The notes: generated by a model not told the origin, from the letters alone. A stretch of DNA of 64,000 nucleotides from an uncultured Bacteroidales bacterium (GCA_902776455.1 CACYQI010000006.1:1-64000), one strand, 5' to 3'. Shown: positions 1 to 9,167, numbered from the stretch's first letter. Program-made: numbers and translations.

Positions 1-677
1 TCGTCCTTGCCCGTGCGCTCGCTTAGCTCCGACTGCTTGTTGTATGCCTTGATGTCTTGCACGGCTTCTGCGGGCAGTTGCTTCACCAAGTCATCGCCGC
101 CAAAGAGACTCTCGCCATCCATCGTGATGCGGATGGGCTTGCCATTCCATGAGAGTTTGCCCTCGTCATCGACCTCAACGCCAGGCAACTTCTTAATCAG
201 TTCGTCCAGTCTTGCGCCCTCCTGCAAATGGAACGCCTCGGGATGGAATACTATCGTATCGCCCTTGACGGTGAAGCGGCGTGCGCGACCTGTCACCTCC
301 ACCATCTTCATCATTTGCGGCGACATCTTCAGTTCTATCGTACCTATGTCGAGCGTGTCCTTGTTGCTGTCGCTGAAGGCCAACACGGGCTTCGACTTTG
401 TATAGTAACCAAGCATGGATACCTCGATGCTGCCTCGTCCGTTGGCTGAGAAGGCGAACATCCCCAACGAGTCAGTCTTTGTGCTCTTCATCGAATAACC
501 ACTGTCTCCAAAACGCTGAGTGTGTTTCACCATAGCATCTGGCAATGCTTCTTTTGTCTCGGCATCCACCACACGTCCCTTGACGATGTCCGCCATAGCC
601 TCTGTTTGCGTGCTTACAATAAGGCACAGCAGTAGCAGGATGCGGAGGCTTCCGCATCGAAAACTTTTCTTTTTCAT
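1..677 (-). CDS. TonB-dependent receptor-like outer-membrane protein, N-terminal part
   Basis: The gene runs off the left edge of the window; 225 codons are visible with no stop. It starts with a basic and hydrophobic signal peptide (about residues 1-26). A carboxypeptidase-regulatory-like beta-sandwich follows (VKGRVVDAETKEALPDA), and then a plug-like stretch containing LIKKLPGVEVDDEG and ITMDGESLFGG. This order is known from Bacteroidetes TonB-dependent receptors and related outer-membrane beta-barrel proteins, so the missing part should be the barrel. It lies 11 bp downstream of the regulator gene on the same strand and is probably co-transcribed with it. No substrate can be inferred from the visible part. 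Confidence 0.85.
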   Translation of the reverse strand, partial: MKKKSFRCGSLRILLLLCLIVSTQTEAMADIVKGRVVDAETKEALPDAMVKHTQRFGDSGYSMKSTKTDSLGMFAFSANGRGSIEVSMLGYYTKSKPVLAFSDSNKDTLDIGTIELKMSPQMMKMVEVTGRARRFTVKGDTIVFHPEAFHLQEGARLDELIKKLPGVEVDDEGKLSWNGKPIRITMDGESLFGGDDLVKQLPAEAVQDIKAYNKQSELSERTGKD

Positions 678-688
678 AAGATTATTGT

Positions 689-2302
689 TTAGTAGTTAGC
701 TATCAACTGGTCGAGATTCATGCTCGGGTCAGTCACCCCGAAACCTTCCTTCTTCAGTTTCTGTTTGCGGTGCTGCACGGCAGAGACGGAGATGACGTAG
801 ATGGCAGAAAGAGCTGTGTTTGATAACCGCAGCCGCGTGAGCATGCACAGGCGGATGTCCTCCTCGGTGAACAGCGGGTGCTCTGCTCGCAGACGGCTAA
901 CGAAATTGCCGTCCATCGTGTCCAACGTCATCTCTATCTCGCGCCAGTTGCGGGCGTTTATGATGGTGCGCTTGCCTGCCGTAGGCTCCAGCATGTCGAG
1001 TATCTTGCTCTTGTCCATGATGTGACCGCGCAGCATGGCAATCACGGCATCCTTCTGGCGCAGACGTTCCGCCAGCTGCTCCGCCTCGCGCCGGTGGCTC
1101 TCGCGCTCTTGTTCGTGACGTTGCCCAACCCTATTGCGCCAGTTCCAAAAGAGGAGGATGAGGACGAGCACAGCCAGCACCAGCATGACGATGACAGCCG
1201 TCATAAGCCTTCGCTGCAGCATGGCCGACTTCTTCACGTAGCCTGGCGCAAGGTATGTGTCGCGGTTGACGGCGAAGTTCTGCTCCTCCTTCTTCGTCTC
1301 GCTTTCATAAGATGGCCGCCAATGGTTCGTGCTGTCTTCGTGGTGCTCCTGCTGGGCTTCCTCGTACATGCCGACAGGCACGGTGACCTCTCCGAAGGTG
1401 AACGTGGATTTTGATATGCGCAAGGTACATGTGTAGCCAAAGTCGTCGTGGGGCAAAGCCCAGAGCGAGTCGAGGCAGAGAAAGACGCTGTCGCAGACCG
1501 CAGGCGAGGGAGGCGCTTCGAGGTGCCGCGCCGCGAGGGCTGCGATGCGTTCCAGCGAGCCGAAATGGTGCAGGTCGAAGGGAGCGCGGAGGAGCACGGT
1601 GAAGCCGTAGTCGTTGAGCATCGTCAGCAGCCAGCGCGGCTGGTCGGGCGACAGGCGATAGTGCTCCAAGGCACGGTGCAGGTAGAACTCGGGGTAAGCC
1701 GTATTGTGGAAGGGCTGGCGATTGAAGTACTTGTCGTAGGCGCGGTAGGCCAAGGCGTGGTCCTCGGTCGTTTCGGCACAATGGATGGCCAGGAGGAAGA
1801 GCTGGTTGATCTGCACGGGCACGATGCTGTCGTTCTGCCGACGGCTGAGCGCAAAGCAGACACGCCCGAAGCGGCGCAAATCGTCTGCGTCGCCGGCTGT
1901 TCCTCCGAGGCTCTTCTCTTCATAATAACGGTATATGCGCAGGCGACAGCTGTCATCCGGCACGGCCTGGCCGTCCTTGTTCTGGTCGTCCGACTGGCGT
2001 GCGAAGGTCCATGCTTCGGCATCCGACGAGAGGCAGGAGGCTGTGTCGGCGCGGAGCAAGTACCATCGTTCCTCGTACACCAGGGCCCGCAGCAGGTCGT
2101 AGAGCATCCGCGAGCTTTCCGTCAGCCGCGTCGTATCGACCTGCGCCAGCAGCCGTTCCGTGCTGTCCGCATCCGCGAACACAATGTTCTCTGCCGCACG
2201 GAGCAAGCGCTTCTGCGGCAGGTCGCGCAAGTTCCAACTGATGCCGCCCGCCAAGGCCAGCAACAGCACTGCAACGATGATTCCAATTGTCTTCCTTTTC
2301 AT
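689..2302 (-). CDS. Membrane-anchored regulator with C-terminal HTH-like domain
   Basis: This is a 537-residue protein. An N-terminal membrane segment (about 6-22) is followed by a helical, TPR-like region, a second membrane helix (about 364-387), a charged coiled coil (about 395-425) and a C-terminal region resembling a LuxR-type helix-turn-helix (EEDIRLCMLTRLRLSNTAL). This layout is typical of Bacteroidetes TPR-TM-HTH regulators without a receiver domain. The ATG at 2302 is chosen over an in-frame start at 2356 because a TAnnTTTG -7 box lies between them at 2326-2333. The receptor-like gene follows after 11 bp, which suggests local control of a surface protein. The HTH assignment is by pattern only. 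Confidence 0.75.
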   Translation of the reverse strand: MKRKTIGIIVAVLLLALAGGISWNLRDLPQKRLLRAAENIVFADADSTERLLAQVDTTRLTESSRMLYDLLRALVYEERWYLLRADTASCLSSDAEAWTFARQSDDQNKDGQAVPDDSCRLRIYRYYEEKSLGGTAGDADDLRRFGRVCFALSRRQNDSIVPVQINQLFLLAIHCAETTEDHALAYRAYDKYFNRQPFHNTAYPEFYLHRALEHYRLSPDQPRWLLTMLNDYGFTVLLRAPFDLHHFGSLERIAALAARHLEAPPSPAVCDSVFLCLDSLWALPHDDFGYTCTLRISKSTFTFGEVTVPVGMYEEAQQEHHEDSTNHWRPSYESETKKEEQNFAVNRDTYLAPGYVKKSAMLQRRLMTAVIVMLVLAVLVLILLFWNWRNRVGQRHEQERESHRREAEQLAERLRQKDAVIAMLRGHIMDKSKILDMLEPTAGKRTIINARNWREIEMTLDTMDGNFVSRLRAEHPLFTEEDIRLCMLTRLRLSNTALSAIYVISVSAVQHRKQKLKKEGFGVTDPSMNLDQLIANY

Positions 2303-2325
2303 GTCGTTTTTTGTTTTGTCGGCTG

Positions 2326-2356
2326 CAAAGGTACGGCAATTCTTTGGTCTCCACAA
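2326..2356 (-). promoter_or_regulatory. Bacteroidetes-type promoter of the membrane regulator
   Basis: On the minus strand TACCTTTG (2326-2333) is preceded after 20 bp by TTG (2354-2356). The spacing fits the Bacteroidetes -33/-7 consensus and supports a start at 2302. Confidence 0.6.
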
Positions 2357-2531
2357 GAGAAAGGGATGGAAATCGCTATTCCGCCTATTACGCTGTGATA
2401 ATCAAAGCGTTTCACAGCTATTTTCCATCCTCTTTCCATCCTGTGAGGTGGAATACTCAACGCTGAATGACACATACAACAAAAAGTGAAGCCACTTTGT
2501 CTGTAAAAATCAAAGCGGCTTTGTTTCCTTC

Positions 2532-2701
2532 TTATGCGGGCGTGGCAACTACGGCTTCATGCTCATGATTTACTTTTCCGACATGAAGGCTTATCAGGAA
2601 TTCGTGCTTAGGATACTCGGCGACCTTGACTGCATCGGTTCGCTCAACTCGTTCTTCGTCCTCGGAGAGGTGAAGAACTCGCATCAGTTGCCGTTGACAT
2701 A
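2532..2701 (+). pseudogene. 3' remnant of an Lrp/AsnC-family regulator
   Basis: The plus strand encodes about 55 residues ending at a TAA at 2699-2701. The sequence (YFSDMKAYQEFVLRILGDLD, then IGSLNSFFVLGEVKNSHQLP) matches the C-terminal ligand-binding half of Bacteroidetes Lrp/AsnC regulators. An in-frame TGA at 2487-2489 and the lack of an ATG or helix-turn-helix upstream show that only the 3' end remains. Confidence 0.75.
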
Positions 2702-2717
2702 AAAGAGAAACAACGCA

Positions 2718-2786
2718 TTGCACGGATTTCAAGGATTCATGCCTCGCTGACAGTCAGCATGAAGAGAATCCTTGAAATCCGTGCAA
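2718..2786. repeat. Perfect 20-bp inverted repeat
   Basis: Arms 2718-2737 and 2767-2786 are exact reverse complements around a 29-bp loop. The arms contain the words CACGGATTT and CAAGGATT. The hairpin sits between the convergent AsnC remnant and the CsgG operon and could terminate transcription both ways. It resembles the other hairpin repeats of this window. Confidence 0.7.
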
Positions 2787-2835
2787 TCCGTTGTCGTAAA
2801 TATGTTACAGCCCTTAGTCCTTTCAGGCGTATAGG

Positions 2836-3519
2836 CTATCTCACCGTGGCTGTGACGTGGTCCTTCCCTGCGGCTCTCTTCTGGTCCTTGCCGAAGAGAG
2901 AGGAGTACTTGCCTGCGGGGAAGTCGGAGAGAACGTAGTTGTTGCAACGCCTTCCTGCCACGATTTTGTCGGTGGCGGCAGTAGCGATGGCCGTAGCAGC
3001 CAGGTCTGCCAAAGCCCCTACCCATCCGCCCGCACCGGAATGGATGCTTGTATCGACCGTGATGGTGCCTTCCCGCGAGTAGAGCGTCTGCCCTGTCTTG
3101 GTGGAGCGGAGCAGGTATTGGATGTCAACTGTCAGCGAACCTCCCACGTTGTTGCGCCTCCAGTCCCTGATGACGGTAAACATGGCGGCATCGGCACCCA
3201 GCACTTCGCGGAACTTCGAGAGGTCGCCTTCGATGAAAAGCTCTGAGTCGTAGGCACTTTCCTGCTGGAAGAGTTCCATGGTGAGGTAAGGGGAATAGAC
3301 GTAGTAGCCCTTTTCGCAGAGCGGCGTATAGAGCGTGGTGTAGAAGTAGTCCTTGGCTTCGGCGTGATTGGTCTGATTGATGGGAGGCATGATGACGATG
3401 GAGACGGGCTGCTCCTCGTACATGCCGGGGTATTTGTCTGCCAGCGTGGTGAACGAGGCCGACGAGCCGCAGGATGCCAGGCAGGCTGCGACGGCAAGGA
3501 TTGCTATGGCGTTCTTCAT
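2836..3519 (-). CDS. DUF799 (GNA1162-like) outer-membrane lipoprotein
   Basis: This is a 227-residue lipoprotein with lipobox LASC and the modified Cys at 17. The body (VSIVIMPPINQTNHAEAKDY, later LSKFREVLGADAAMFTVI) fits the DUF799/GNA1162 family. That family is known next to CsgG-like and DUF4810 lipoprotein genes in other Gram-negative bacteria. It is the last gene of a four-gene operon and overlaps the preceding gene by an ATGA. It probably acts with the CsgG-like protein at the outer membrane; the function of the set is unknown. Confidence 0.85.
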   Translation of the reverse strand: MKNAIAILAVAACLASCGSSASFTTLADKYPGMYEEQPVSIVIMPPINQTNHAEAKDYFYTTLYTPLCEKGYYVYSPYLTMELFQQESAYDSELFIEGDLSKFREVLGADAAMFTVIRDWRRNNVGGSLTVDIQYLLRSTKTGQTLYSREGTITVDTSIHSGAGGWVGALADLAATAIATAATDKIVAGRRCNNYVLSDFPAGKYSSLFGKDQKRAAGKDHVTATVR

Positions 3520-3875
3520 TTTTCGAGCTGTTTGATGATTCTTGATATATAAGCGTCCGACTCGGGATAAAGGGCTTTCTCCTGCTTCATGTAGTTCAGT
3601 CCTTCTTCCTTCTTCCCTGTCTTGTAGAGCAGGAAGCCGTACTCGGCATACAGTCCGGGAGGCACGGTGGCACGCGTGCCCTTCTGCTTCTCGATGACGG
3701 CACGGTACTGCTGCAGGACGTGCTCCTGCGACTTGTCTGTCGGCTTCTTGTAGTTGTTATAGACGGCGTCCTCGTAGCCGTACCACGAATAGAGCTGGGG
3801 GGTGGAGACGCAGGAGGTGGCGACCAGGGCGGCAAAGGCCAGGGTTGCCAGGGATAACAATGTGTTTTTCATCAC
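3516..3875 (-). CDS. DUF4810 lipoprotein
   Basis: This is a 119-residue protein with lipobox ATSC and Cys at 22. The start could be either of two adjacent Met codons; the first makes an ATGA overlap with the upstream gene. The conserved beginning (PQLYSWYGYEDAVYNNYK) and the TPR-like helical rest (YAEYGFLLYKTGKKEEGLNY) fit the DUF4810 family. It lies between a small lipoprotein and the DUF799 gene, the family's usual neighbourhood. The role is inferred to be a periplasmic partner of the CsgG-like pore. Confidence 0.85.
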   Translation of the reverse strand: MMKNTLLSLATLAFAALVATSCVSTPQLYSWYGYEDAVYNNYKKPTDKSQEHVLQQYRAVIEKQKGTRATVPPGLYAEYGFLLYKTGKKEEGLNYMKQEKALYPESDAYISRIIKQLEK

Positions 3876-4204
3876 GGTAAGAGTATTTGTTTGACTTCCT
3901 GAGCCGAGAGGAAGAGCTTCTTCTGATAGAGCACCTTTCCTTGGCTGCTTACCTTGATACTGCGAGTACCCGTGGCGACGCCGTACTGACGCCCTTTCCT
4001 CTTGGCCTTCTTCTCCTTGATGACTTCGGCGCTGAAGGTGGTGGCATCGTCAACAGACACCTGTACCGTCTGCCCCGAATACTGCGAGGGACTGACGAAG
4101 AGCAAGTAGGCTATGTCCTCCTTTCCGCCCTGCTGGGCTACGGGAGCCTTGCAGCCGGACATCACCAATGCCAGTGCTGCGAATGCAAATGCTGTCTTCT
4201 TCAT
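3872..4204 (-). CDS. Small lipoprotein of the CsgG operon
   Basis: This is a 110-residue protein with lipobox MSGC and Cys at 18. The mature part is short, beta-rich and basic in the middle (KEKKAKRKGRQYG). I do not recognise a named family. It overlaps both neighbours by ATGA, so translational coupling with the CsgG-like gene and the DUF4810 gene is likely. This makes it a fourth component of the locus, additional to the three-gene set I know from other phyla. Confidence 0.75.
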   Translation of the reverse strand: MKKTAFAFAALALVMSGCKAPVAQQGGKEDIAYLLFVSPSQYSGQTVQVSVDDATTFSAEVIKEKKAKRKGRQYGVATGTRSIKVSSQGKVLYQKKLFLSAQEVKQILLP

Positions 4205-5130
4205 TTCTTCTGCTCAATGATGTAGTTCGACATGTTGTCGGCATTGATTTTCTCCGACGTGGAAACTTCGACGAAGGAGTACTCCGTCTCGGGCGTATCT
4301 CCGCCGCACGATACGATGGTGGCCGTGCCGACGGTCTTGCCGGGCAAGGTAATCATGATGCCCGTCTGCGGGTTCTTCACCTTCTTGCCCTGTGTCTTGA
4401 CGTCGAAGACCATGCCCTCCTTCAGCCCCTGGCTCTTGCCTCCGGCCACGAGCACGGCATCGTCGTCGCACGAAAGGAAGTAGGTCTTCCACGGACTGTC
4501 CGTACACTTGTTGATGATGTTCTCCACCAGTTGGCCTATCGCCTCTGAGATGGCCTTGTCGCTCAGCGTGGCGTCGTAGCTGGCCTGGCCGCCCAGTCCC
4601 ATCGTCGTCTTGGTGGTCAGTTCGGCATAGCCCTTGCCTTCGTCGGAATAGATGATGACGCCCGTGGAGACATCCACCAGCCGGATCGACACGGCAGCCT
4701 CTACCGTCTGCGACTTCTCGGAAGAGAACACCTTGTTCTTCCCCGTGTTCTTACGGCCGAACTCGGTGATGGAACCGATAATCATATAGTCCGCTCCGAT
4801 GGCAGCCGAGCCGCCGCCGTTCCTCTGGCACTCCTCTAAGAGCGAAGCCAAGTCGCTCCTTTCTAAGAGCAAGAACTTGCCGGAGGCCGCAAGCTTGGCG
4901 GAGAGAATGTCCAGTGCCTGCTTCCCCATCGGGTCGTTCTCCTTGTCGTAGAAGATGCCCTTGGCGTATTGCGTCTCGTTGGAGAAACGCCCTATCGCTA
5001 CCTTCCGCTTCAATACCAGACCGTCGTCGGCCGACGGCACATTCACCGGCTCAACGATTTCCGTCTTGCGTTGAGCGTTTGCACTTGCACAGAATGCTAA
5101 AGCAAGTGCTGCTAAAATAAAGTTCCTCAT
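4201..5130 (-). CDS. CsgG/HfaB-family protein
   Basis: This is a 309-residue exported protein. Its signal peptide ends ASANAQ and shows no proper lipobox, unlike Escherichia coli CsgG. The CsgG domain covers most of the protein (KRKVAIGRFSNETQ near 41-54, LLLERSDLASLLEE, GADYMIIGSITEFG, VSIRLVDVSTGVII). CsgG forms an outer-membrane pore for curli subunits, but no curli subunit, CsgE or CsgF gene is nearby. The ATG at 5130 is preferred over an in-frame GTG at 5142. It is the first gene of the operon. Confidence 0.9.
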   Translation of the reverse strand: MRNFILAALALAFCASANAQRKTEIVEPVNVPSADDGLVLKRKVAIGRFSNETQYAKGIFYDKENDPMGKQALDILSAKLAASGKFLLLERSDLASLLEECQRNGGGSAAIGADYMIIGSITEFGRKNTGKNKVFSSEKSQTVEAAVSIRLVDVSTGVIIYSDEGKGYAELTTKTTMGLGGQASYDATLSDKAISEAIGQLVENIINKCTDSPWKTYFLSCDDDAVLVAGGKSQGLKEGMVFDVKTQGKKVKNPQTGIMITLPGKTVGTATIVSCGGDTPETEYSFVEVSTSEKINADNMSNYIIEQKK

Positions 5131-5188
5131 CTTGATTGACACTTTGTTTGTTCTTGTTCGAAATGGAAAACTTGCCGTTATCCGCAGG

Positions 5189-5220
5189 CAAAATTAAGAA
5201 GATATTCCGAGATGGACAAA
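5189..5220 (-). promoter_or_regulatory. Promoter of the CsgG operon
   Basis: The minus strand carries TTTG (5217-5220), 20 bp, TAATTTTG (5189-5196), about 60 bp before the CsgG start. Confidence 0.6.
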
Positions 5221-5423
5221 TTTTCGCCTCATTTCTTGCCCTAATTTGCAACAGGATTTCGCCGTTTGCTCCCCTATACATTATATATTATATATAGGGC
5301 CGGGAAATAACATCCTCAACACCATGCCTACATGCCCCGTAGGTTTCCTCCTCGCAAAGCACAGATGTCCGGCTTGATATCCACAGGTTTCAGGCTCGTC
5401 AGCCATAGGTTCCCGAATTTAAC

Positions 5424-5956
5424 CCTCGGCCACTATCGCTGACGGTATGAGCAGGAACAAGTTTGACCTTCGGCCACTATCGCTGACGGGACGTGCAGGT
5501 TCAGGTTTGTCCTTCGGCAAAGTTGCTCAGCGGCCTTTCCCCTCCCCTTCGAGGGGAGGGGGTAGGGGTGGGGTCTATCATACACAGCAAGCACTCAACT
5601 TAGCACCCCCACCCCCAACCCCTCCCCTTCGAAGGGAGGGGCGAGGAAGCATGCTTTCCTTCCTGCCATAGAGTGTCGGACGAATTTCCTAAGTATGTAG
5701 GCGTCCCACCTTCGGCCACTATTGCTGACGGTATGAGCAGGTACAAGTTTGACCTTCGGTCACTATCGCTGACGGGACGTGCAGGTTCAGGTTTGTCCTT
5801 CGGCAAAGTTGCTCAGCGGCCCTTCCCCTCCCCTCCGAGGGGAGGGGGTAGGGGTGGGGTCTATCATCCACAGCAAGCACTCAACTTAGCAACCCCACCC
5901 CCAACCCCTCCCCTTCGATGGGAGGGGCGAGGAAGCGTGTGTTCCTTCCTGCCATA
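5424..5956. repeat. 247-bp direct duplication of noncoding repeat
   Basis: Two copies (about 5424-5670 and 5710-5956) are nearly identical. Each contains the phrase CACTATCGCTGACGG, a G-rich hairpin (CCCCTCCCC...GGGGAGGGG), a middle segment and the inverted G-rich arm. I see no gene in 5221-6280 apart from these and the following 22-bp repeats. Confidence 0.85.
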
Positions 5957-5966
5957 TAGGGGGTGG

Positions 5967-6040
5967 TTTCACGCTCCGTGGAGCGTAGCCCGATTCTCCG
6001 TGGAGTGTAAGCCGATTCTCCGTGGAGTGTGAACCGACCC
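5967..6040. repeat. 22-bp tandem repeat array (CTCCGTGGAGYGT family)
   Basis: Three units of a 22-bp repeat share the core CTCCGTGGAGYGT. The same family recurs at 23889, 31157, 39829, 45118 (inside a gene), 48719 and 53142. Confidence 0.9.
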
Positions 6041-6280
6041 TCCTCAGACCTCCCGAAAACGTCCCTTGAAGAGGCTGGAAAAGCAAAAAGTCTGTCGATT
6101 TTCCTTAAAATAAGGCGCGAAAATGCCGTGCCGGCGGCTCTGCTTGATGAAAAATAAGTTGCGAACCTCCAAAAACAGCCAATTGGGCGCATAATCGTCG
6201 AATAATTAGTTGATAAAAGCTGTTTTTTTGATTTATTTAAAGAATTTTGATGCATAAAAGCATTTTTTTTTAATTTTTTC

Positions 6281-6311
6281 TTGGCAGGAATGCAAATTCT
6301 TCATAATTTTG
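6281..6311 (+). promoter_or_regulatory. Promoter of the secreted protein gene at 6401
   Basis: TTG (6281-6283) and TAATTTTG (6304-6311) are separated by 20 bp, giving a leader of about 80 nt to the ATG. Confidence 0.55.
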
Positions 6312-6400
6312 CGGCGGAAACGTGTCGAAATGCGATTTTGCATGAGTCATAAAGTAAAGAAAGATAACAAAAAACGAATTATTAAATAAATAATTAAGTC

Positions 6401-8848
6401 ATGAAAAGTAATTTCAAATGGATGCTCGTCGCCATCCTGACAGTATGCGGCGCAATGAGTGTTTATGCTGAAAGCGATTACACTATCACAAGACTTTCCA
6501 ACCCCACTCTGGGTTCTGCCCAACTTGACGGCTACATCGCCGGTGGCATGCACGGTAACGACTACACACAGAGTATGGCTGCTGTTGGTGATAAGGTTTT
6601 TATCGCTACATGCGCTAATCTCGGCTATGCATTTACCAGGAGGTACAACCCCAACTGGAACTTCTGGTTCATCGCAGAAGAACTCTACAACGGCCGCTTC
6701 CCCTTCTATGATCCCGAAGATGCCGACCGTTACGATGGTGCCAGGATTATTTCCTACGACACAAAGACGAAGGAGTTTAAGGTTGTCTATGAAGGCGAGA
6801 ACGGCGTAGGCTACCGCACGGCTGCTACTGCTCCCGACGGAAGTTGCGCTTATTTCACAGCCTACACAGCCGACTCCAGAGTGTTGCCTTACGTCCTGAA
6901 GGTTGACAAGCATGGCAACTGCACAAAGGTGTTCGAGACAAAGGACTGCGTGGCTCTGCGTGGCTTCTGCGAGTACAATGGCAGATTGTACTTCGCCGGT
7001 GCCGACGAGCGCGAGGATGCAACTTCTCTGATTGGTGGCAACAAGCCCGCTAAGCTGGCCGTGCTGGAAATGCACAGCGGCTCTTGCCTGAATGTTGCCG
7101 ACTATAAGGACTTTGGTACACTTGCCTTCGACGAGATCTTCAAGAACTGGAATGATTCTCCCATTTGGAGCATTGTTTCGTACAACGGCTACATCTATGT
7201 TACTCTGCCCAGCAGCGCAGGTTTCGTTATCTTCCGTGGTCATCCCGCTGTAGGTACTGAAAGCAAGAACAAGGCAGGCTGGCACTGGGAAGAGGTTGCC
7301 GGCTTGAACAACGGCGTGAACAACCCCGCTCTGAGCGAAGTAGCAGGCGGCGTGCCTGGCCTCAACATGCTCAGCGGCTCTCTGTTCGTGTTCGATAACA
7401 AGCTCTATGCTTGCAACTTCGACCACTCCATCATGGGTGAGCTTTCTGTATTCGTTGGCGGTATTAAGGCCCTCACCGAGCAGCCCTTCAACGCTGTCAA
7501 CTATCTCAACTTCATGTACAGCCTGCTCCAGAACCCCCAGAAGGTATGGTGCCTGAACGACTTGACTGGCAAGTTCGAACTGATGCCTCACTTCACACAG
7601 CACATGCTGAGCACGCTCAACGGCCGTGTTGGCGTTTATGACAACCAGCTCTACGTTGCTACTCTCGACGCAGGTTATGCTTACAGCTGGCTCTCTCAGA
7701 TTGCCATCGACGACTTCATCCACATGACTCCCGCTGAGATCGTTGGCAAGCTCACCGGTTTGGAAGATATTCTCAAGGCTATCACCAAGAGAAGAGCACA
7801 AGACCCGCAGGCTCAAGTTTACGTTGAAAAGCTCGAACAGCTGGAAGCCTTCCTGCTGCAGCTCCTCAAGGACAACGTTGACAAGACAGCCGAAGTTGCC
7901 TGCGTAACTGACATCATCAGCGTGGAAGACATCATCAACCTGATTAAGATGCTTGGCGTAAGCGAAACAAGCACTTCGTCCAGCGCTGTTACTTCCGAGC
8001 TTATTTCCAACATCCTCAAGCTCTTCTGTGGCAACAGCAGCGCAACAACTCCTGCTGGCTCAAGCTACTTTGGTAACATAATCAACTGGGTTGAGCTTCT
8101 CAAGGCCCTCGGTCTCTCTGACCTCTTCCCCGGCATTACCAAGATTGAAGACATCGCTAACATGCCTCTCTCTGAGTGGAAGGAGTTCATCGACACCATC
8201 ATCTTCAAGATTCTTCAGGAAAGATTCGGTTTCGAAGGTGACATCTCCAGTCTTCCCGACATCGATATGTCTGCCCTTGGCGACTATCAGGAACTGCTCA
8301 ACCAAATCCTCGACCTCATTAAGGAGAAGCTCGGTCCCGACTTCGTTATCGGCGACGACGCATCTGCTGACAAGATTCTCGCAGCTCTCCTGGAGACTTT
8401 GAGAGAGAATGTCCTCGGTCTCCTCGGTAGCCTTGAGACAAATGCTATCAGCAACTATGTATTCATCTTCAACCGCATGGCCACCAACAAGATGGGCTTC
8501 GACCTCATGCGTACAGGCAATGGATACGAGTTTGAGTACATCACTCGTGACGGCTTCGGCGACAAGTTCAACTTCGGATGCCCCAGCTTCGTAACTACAA
8601 AGGACGGCCTCTACATCGGCACCAGCAACTCCTTCTTCGGCGGACAGCTCTGGCTGCTCACCAACGCCAGCAGTAGCTCTCCCATCAGATACAATGGCAC
8701 TACTGAGGACGACGCCGACGCTATCGAGACTATCGCTGTTGACGGCGCACAGTCTGACTACTTCACGCTCGACGGCCGTCGCGTAAGCGCTAAGAACGCT
8801 AAGGGTGGCATCTACATCGTCAACGGTAAGAAGGTTCTGGTAAAGTAA
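6401..8848 (+). CDS. Large secreted protein with T9SS-type C-terminal tail
   Basis: This is an 815-residue protein with a signal peptide (about 1-23, ending VYA). The N-terminal half is rich in beta-strand and aromatic residues and looks propeller-like (YNGRLYFAGADERED, SYNGYIYVTLPSSAG). The middle is long, helical and acidic (roughly 440-670, with many Leu and Asp). The last 30 residues (TLDGRRV...GIYIVNGKKVLVK) match type IX secretion tails of Bacteroidetes. I do not recognise an enzyme domain. It stands alone between its own promoter and a strong terminator. Its codon use is regular, suggesting good expression. Confidence 0.85.
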   Translation: MKSNFKWMLVAILTVCGAMSVYAESDYTITRLSNPTLGSAQLDGYIAGGMHGNDYTQSMAAVGDKVFIATCANLGYAFTRRYNPNWNFWFIAEELYNGRFPFYDPEDADRYDGARIISYDTKTKEFKVVYEGENGVGYRTAATAPDGSCAYFTAYTADSRVLPYVLKVDKHGNCTKVFETKDCVALRGFCEYNGRLYFAGADEREDATSLIGGNKPAKLAVLEMHSGSCLNVADYKDFGTLAFDEIFKNWNDSPIWSIVSYNGYIYVTLPSSAGFVIFRGHPAVGTESKNKAGWHWEEVAGLNNGVNNPALSEVAGGVPGLNMLSGSLFVFDNKLYACNFDHSIMGELSVFVGGIKALTEQPFNAVNYLNFMYSLLQNPQKVWCLNDLTGKFELMPHFTQHMLSTLNGRVGVYDNQLYVATLDAGYAYSWLSQIAIDDFIHMTPAEIVGKLTGLEDILKAITKRRAQDPQAQVYVEKLEQLEAFLLQLLKDNVDKTAEVACVTDIISVEDIINLIKMLGVSETSTSSSAVTSELISNILKLFCGNSSATTPAGSSYFGNIINWVELLKALGLSDLFPGITKIEDIANMPLSEWKEFIDTIIFKILQERFGFEGDISSLPDIDMSALGDYQELLNQILDLIKEKLGPDFVIGDDASADKILAALLETLRENVLGLLGSLETNAISNYVFIFNRMATNKMGFDLMRTGNGYEFEYITRDGFGDKFNFGCPSFVTTKDGLYIGTSNSFFGGQLWLLTNASSSSPIRYNGTTEDDADAIETIAVDGAQSDYFTLDGRRVSAKNAKGGIYIVNGKKVLVK

Positions 8849-8906
8849 TCTCAGAAAAGAACAACACAGCTCTACTGAAAATAACAGCAGTAGAGTGAAA
8901 TAAGCC

Positions 8907-8942
8907 AAGGGCGGCCATCGGTAACGGTGGCCGCCCTTTTTC
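8907..8942 (+). terminator. Rho-independent terminator
   Basis: A 12-bp stem (GGGCGGCCATCG with CGGTGGCCGCCC, one wobble pair) and a GTAA loop are followed by TTTTT, 60 bp after the secreted protein gene. Confidence 0.9.
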
Positions 8943-9048
8943 TGCAACATGAAAAGTGGCAAACGCTTTTCTCGCCAGTGAGAGCCTCTTCCCATCCATG
9001 TTCTGAAGGAAGAAGCCGCTCCCTATTCCTCTATCAGGAGAGTGTGTA

Positions 9049-9118
9049 CTTCCCCCTAAAGGGCTGGATGGGGAGCCTGAAGTATATCCCTTCAGAGGGA
9101 GATTTAGAGGAAGTTGAA
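9049..9118. repeat. CCCTAAAGGG-type hairpin repeat
   Basis: A variant of the CCCCCTAAAGGGGG / GGGGAG family that recurs at 29570, 38899, 52800 and elsewhere. No gene is seen in 8943-9351. Confidence 0.55.
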
Positions 9119-9167
9119 AGCGACAAGGCTTAAAGAGAAATCCCTTGTCCCATACTTATTCATTTCC

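Noticed and set aside
5600-6255. Small frames in the 5.4-6.3 kb repeat region
   Set aside because: All are translations of the G-rich and 22-bp repeats.
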